DNA of 64,000 nt, taken from the NCBI RefSeq assembly GCF_027943255.1, contig NC_072895.1:83082001-83146000 (forward strand), written 5' to 3'. This document shows positions 63,440-64,000 of this stretch, piece after piece; position 1 is the first letter of the stretch; each line of letters starts with the position of its first letter. The DNA comes from Anastrepha obliqua. Taxonomy: Eukaryota; Arthropoda; Insecta; Diptera; Tephritidae. Position numbers and translations under genes: made by a program. The notes under the pieces are model-generated. The model was given only the letters and a program-made list of their open reading frames with translations. It searched no databases and had not been told where the DNA came from.

Positions 63440-64000
63440 ATAAAGGGCGGTTAAGTTTCAAGGGCCGGTGTTGATTTTGAATAAAATACAATTTTTGTAG
63501 TCATTTCTCTTTGTTATAATAATATTGGTATGGCTCAATTACGTATGGAACAAAAAATCAGCCTCGGCGGCACACCTCCATCCGATGGTCCAAATATTCG
63601 ATGACGCTGAGCCATAATTGAGGTTCTATGCCGTTAATGTGCCGAATTATCTCATCCTTTAGCTCTCAAATTGTTGCTGGCTTATTCACGTACTATTTTT
63701 CTTTCAAATAATCCCAAAGAAAGAAGTCCAACGGTGTCAAATCACATGATCATGGCGGCCAATTGACATCGCCGCGACGTGAGATTATTCGGCCATCAAT
63801 TTTTTCGCGCAAAAGAGCCATTCTTTCGTTAGCTGTGTGACAAGTGGCACCGTCCTGTTGAAACCACGCATCGTCCACATTCATATCTTCCATTTCGGTC
63901 CATAAAAAGTTCGTTATTATCTCACGATAGATAGTAACTGCCTGACCGGCCTCATTTTGGAAAAAATACGGCCCAATGATGCCGCCGGCCCATAAACCGC
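63440..64000 (-). pseudogene. DD41D element, cut by the window edge
   Basis: The minus strand from 64000 down reads GGIIGPYFFQNEAGQAVTIY, REIITNFLWTEMEDMN, AWFQQDGATCHTANERMALL, NWPP, stop, SCDLTPLDFFLW, then decayed C-terminal codons towards 63550. The TGA between NWPP and SCD (near 63750) kills the frame. The terminus is probably around 63445 (GGGCGGTTAAGTTTCAAGGG). The N-terminal part lies beyond the window. Confidence 0.82.

Overview
The window is eukaryotic insect DNA, most likely from a tephritid fruit fly or a close dipteran. Three things point there. Part of one host gene, a thrombospondin (Tsp) homologue, lies on the minus strand with short dipteran-type introns. There are at least six copies or remnants of Tc1/mariner elements whose transposases show D-41-D spacing, a spacing known from the rosa-type elements of tephritid flies. 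LINE tails and tRNA-related SINEs fill much of the rest. The species call is inference. I see no prokaryotic operon, no rRNA, no functional tRNA gene and no CRISPR array.

Host gene: eight Tsp exons on the minus strand (48098 down to 37138) encode the last ~707 residues: EGF-like modules, the calcium-binding type 3 repeats and the thrombospondin C-terminal domain, ending in a TAG stop. The reading frame is open across all seven introns. Six introns are 53-77 bp. The seventh, between two EGF exons, is ~8.46 kb and full of transposons. The N-terminal exons were not found in the window.

Mobile DNA: positions 3000-36600 and 46000-64000 are mostly transposon remnants separated by AT-rich DNA. Intact-looking elements are (i) a complete 2.77-kb hAT at 8124-10897 with 10-bp terminal inverted repeats, a perfect 8-bp target duplication and a three-exon transposase gene with its catalytic residues; (ii) a mariner at 55769-57046 with a 346-aa open transposase; (iii) a Dong/R4-type non-LTR retrotransposon at about 41942-45935 with one 1166-aa ORF, lying directly downstream of a nearly identical 5'-truncated copy, both in AAT/TAA microsatellite DNA inside the Tsp intron. 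Decayed material includes several mariner lineages (among them two copies sharing one internal deletion), DD41D elements, RNase-H-bearing (LOA/I-like) LINEs, R1-like LINEs, Jockey-like LINEs, a second RT family and tRNA-related SINEs.

Insertion histories can be read from target duplications and reading frames. A dead mariner (5291-6480) is split by a DD41D element at TA. A second dead mariner (minus strand, about 11612 to 7985 and perhaps to 6740) is split by a Jockey-like 3' fragment (11-bp duplication), by the hAT (8-bp duplication) and probably by a terminal-inverted-repeat element. A third dead mariner in the Tsp intron (40156-46870) is split by a retroposon with an (AAT)n tail, into which the two Dong-type copies went, and by a LOA-like LINE end with a 14-bp duplication.

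The least familiar signals are two related terminal-inverted-repeat elements (6775-7983 and 25402-26686). Each keeps only the start and end of a protein ending in an endonuclease/exonuclease/phosphatase-like module, and each carries a composite repeat with two different tRNA-like promoters facing each other.
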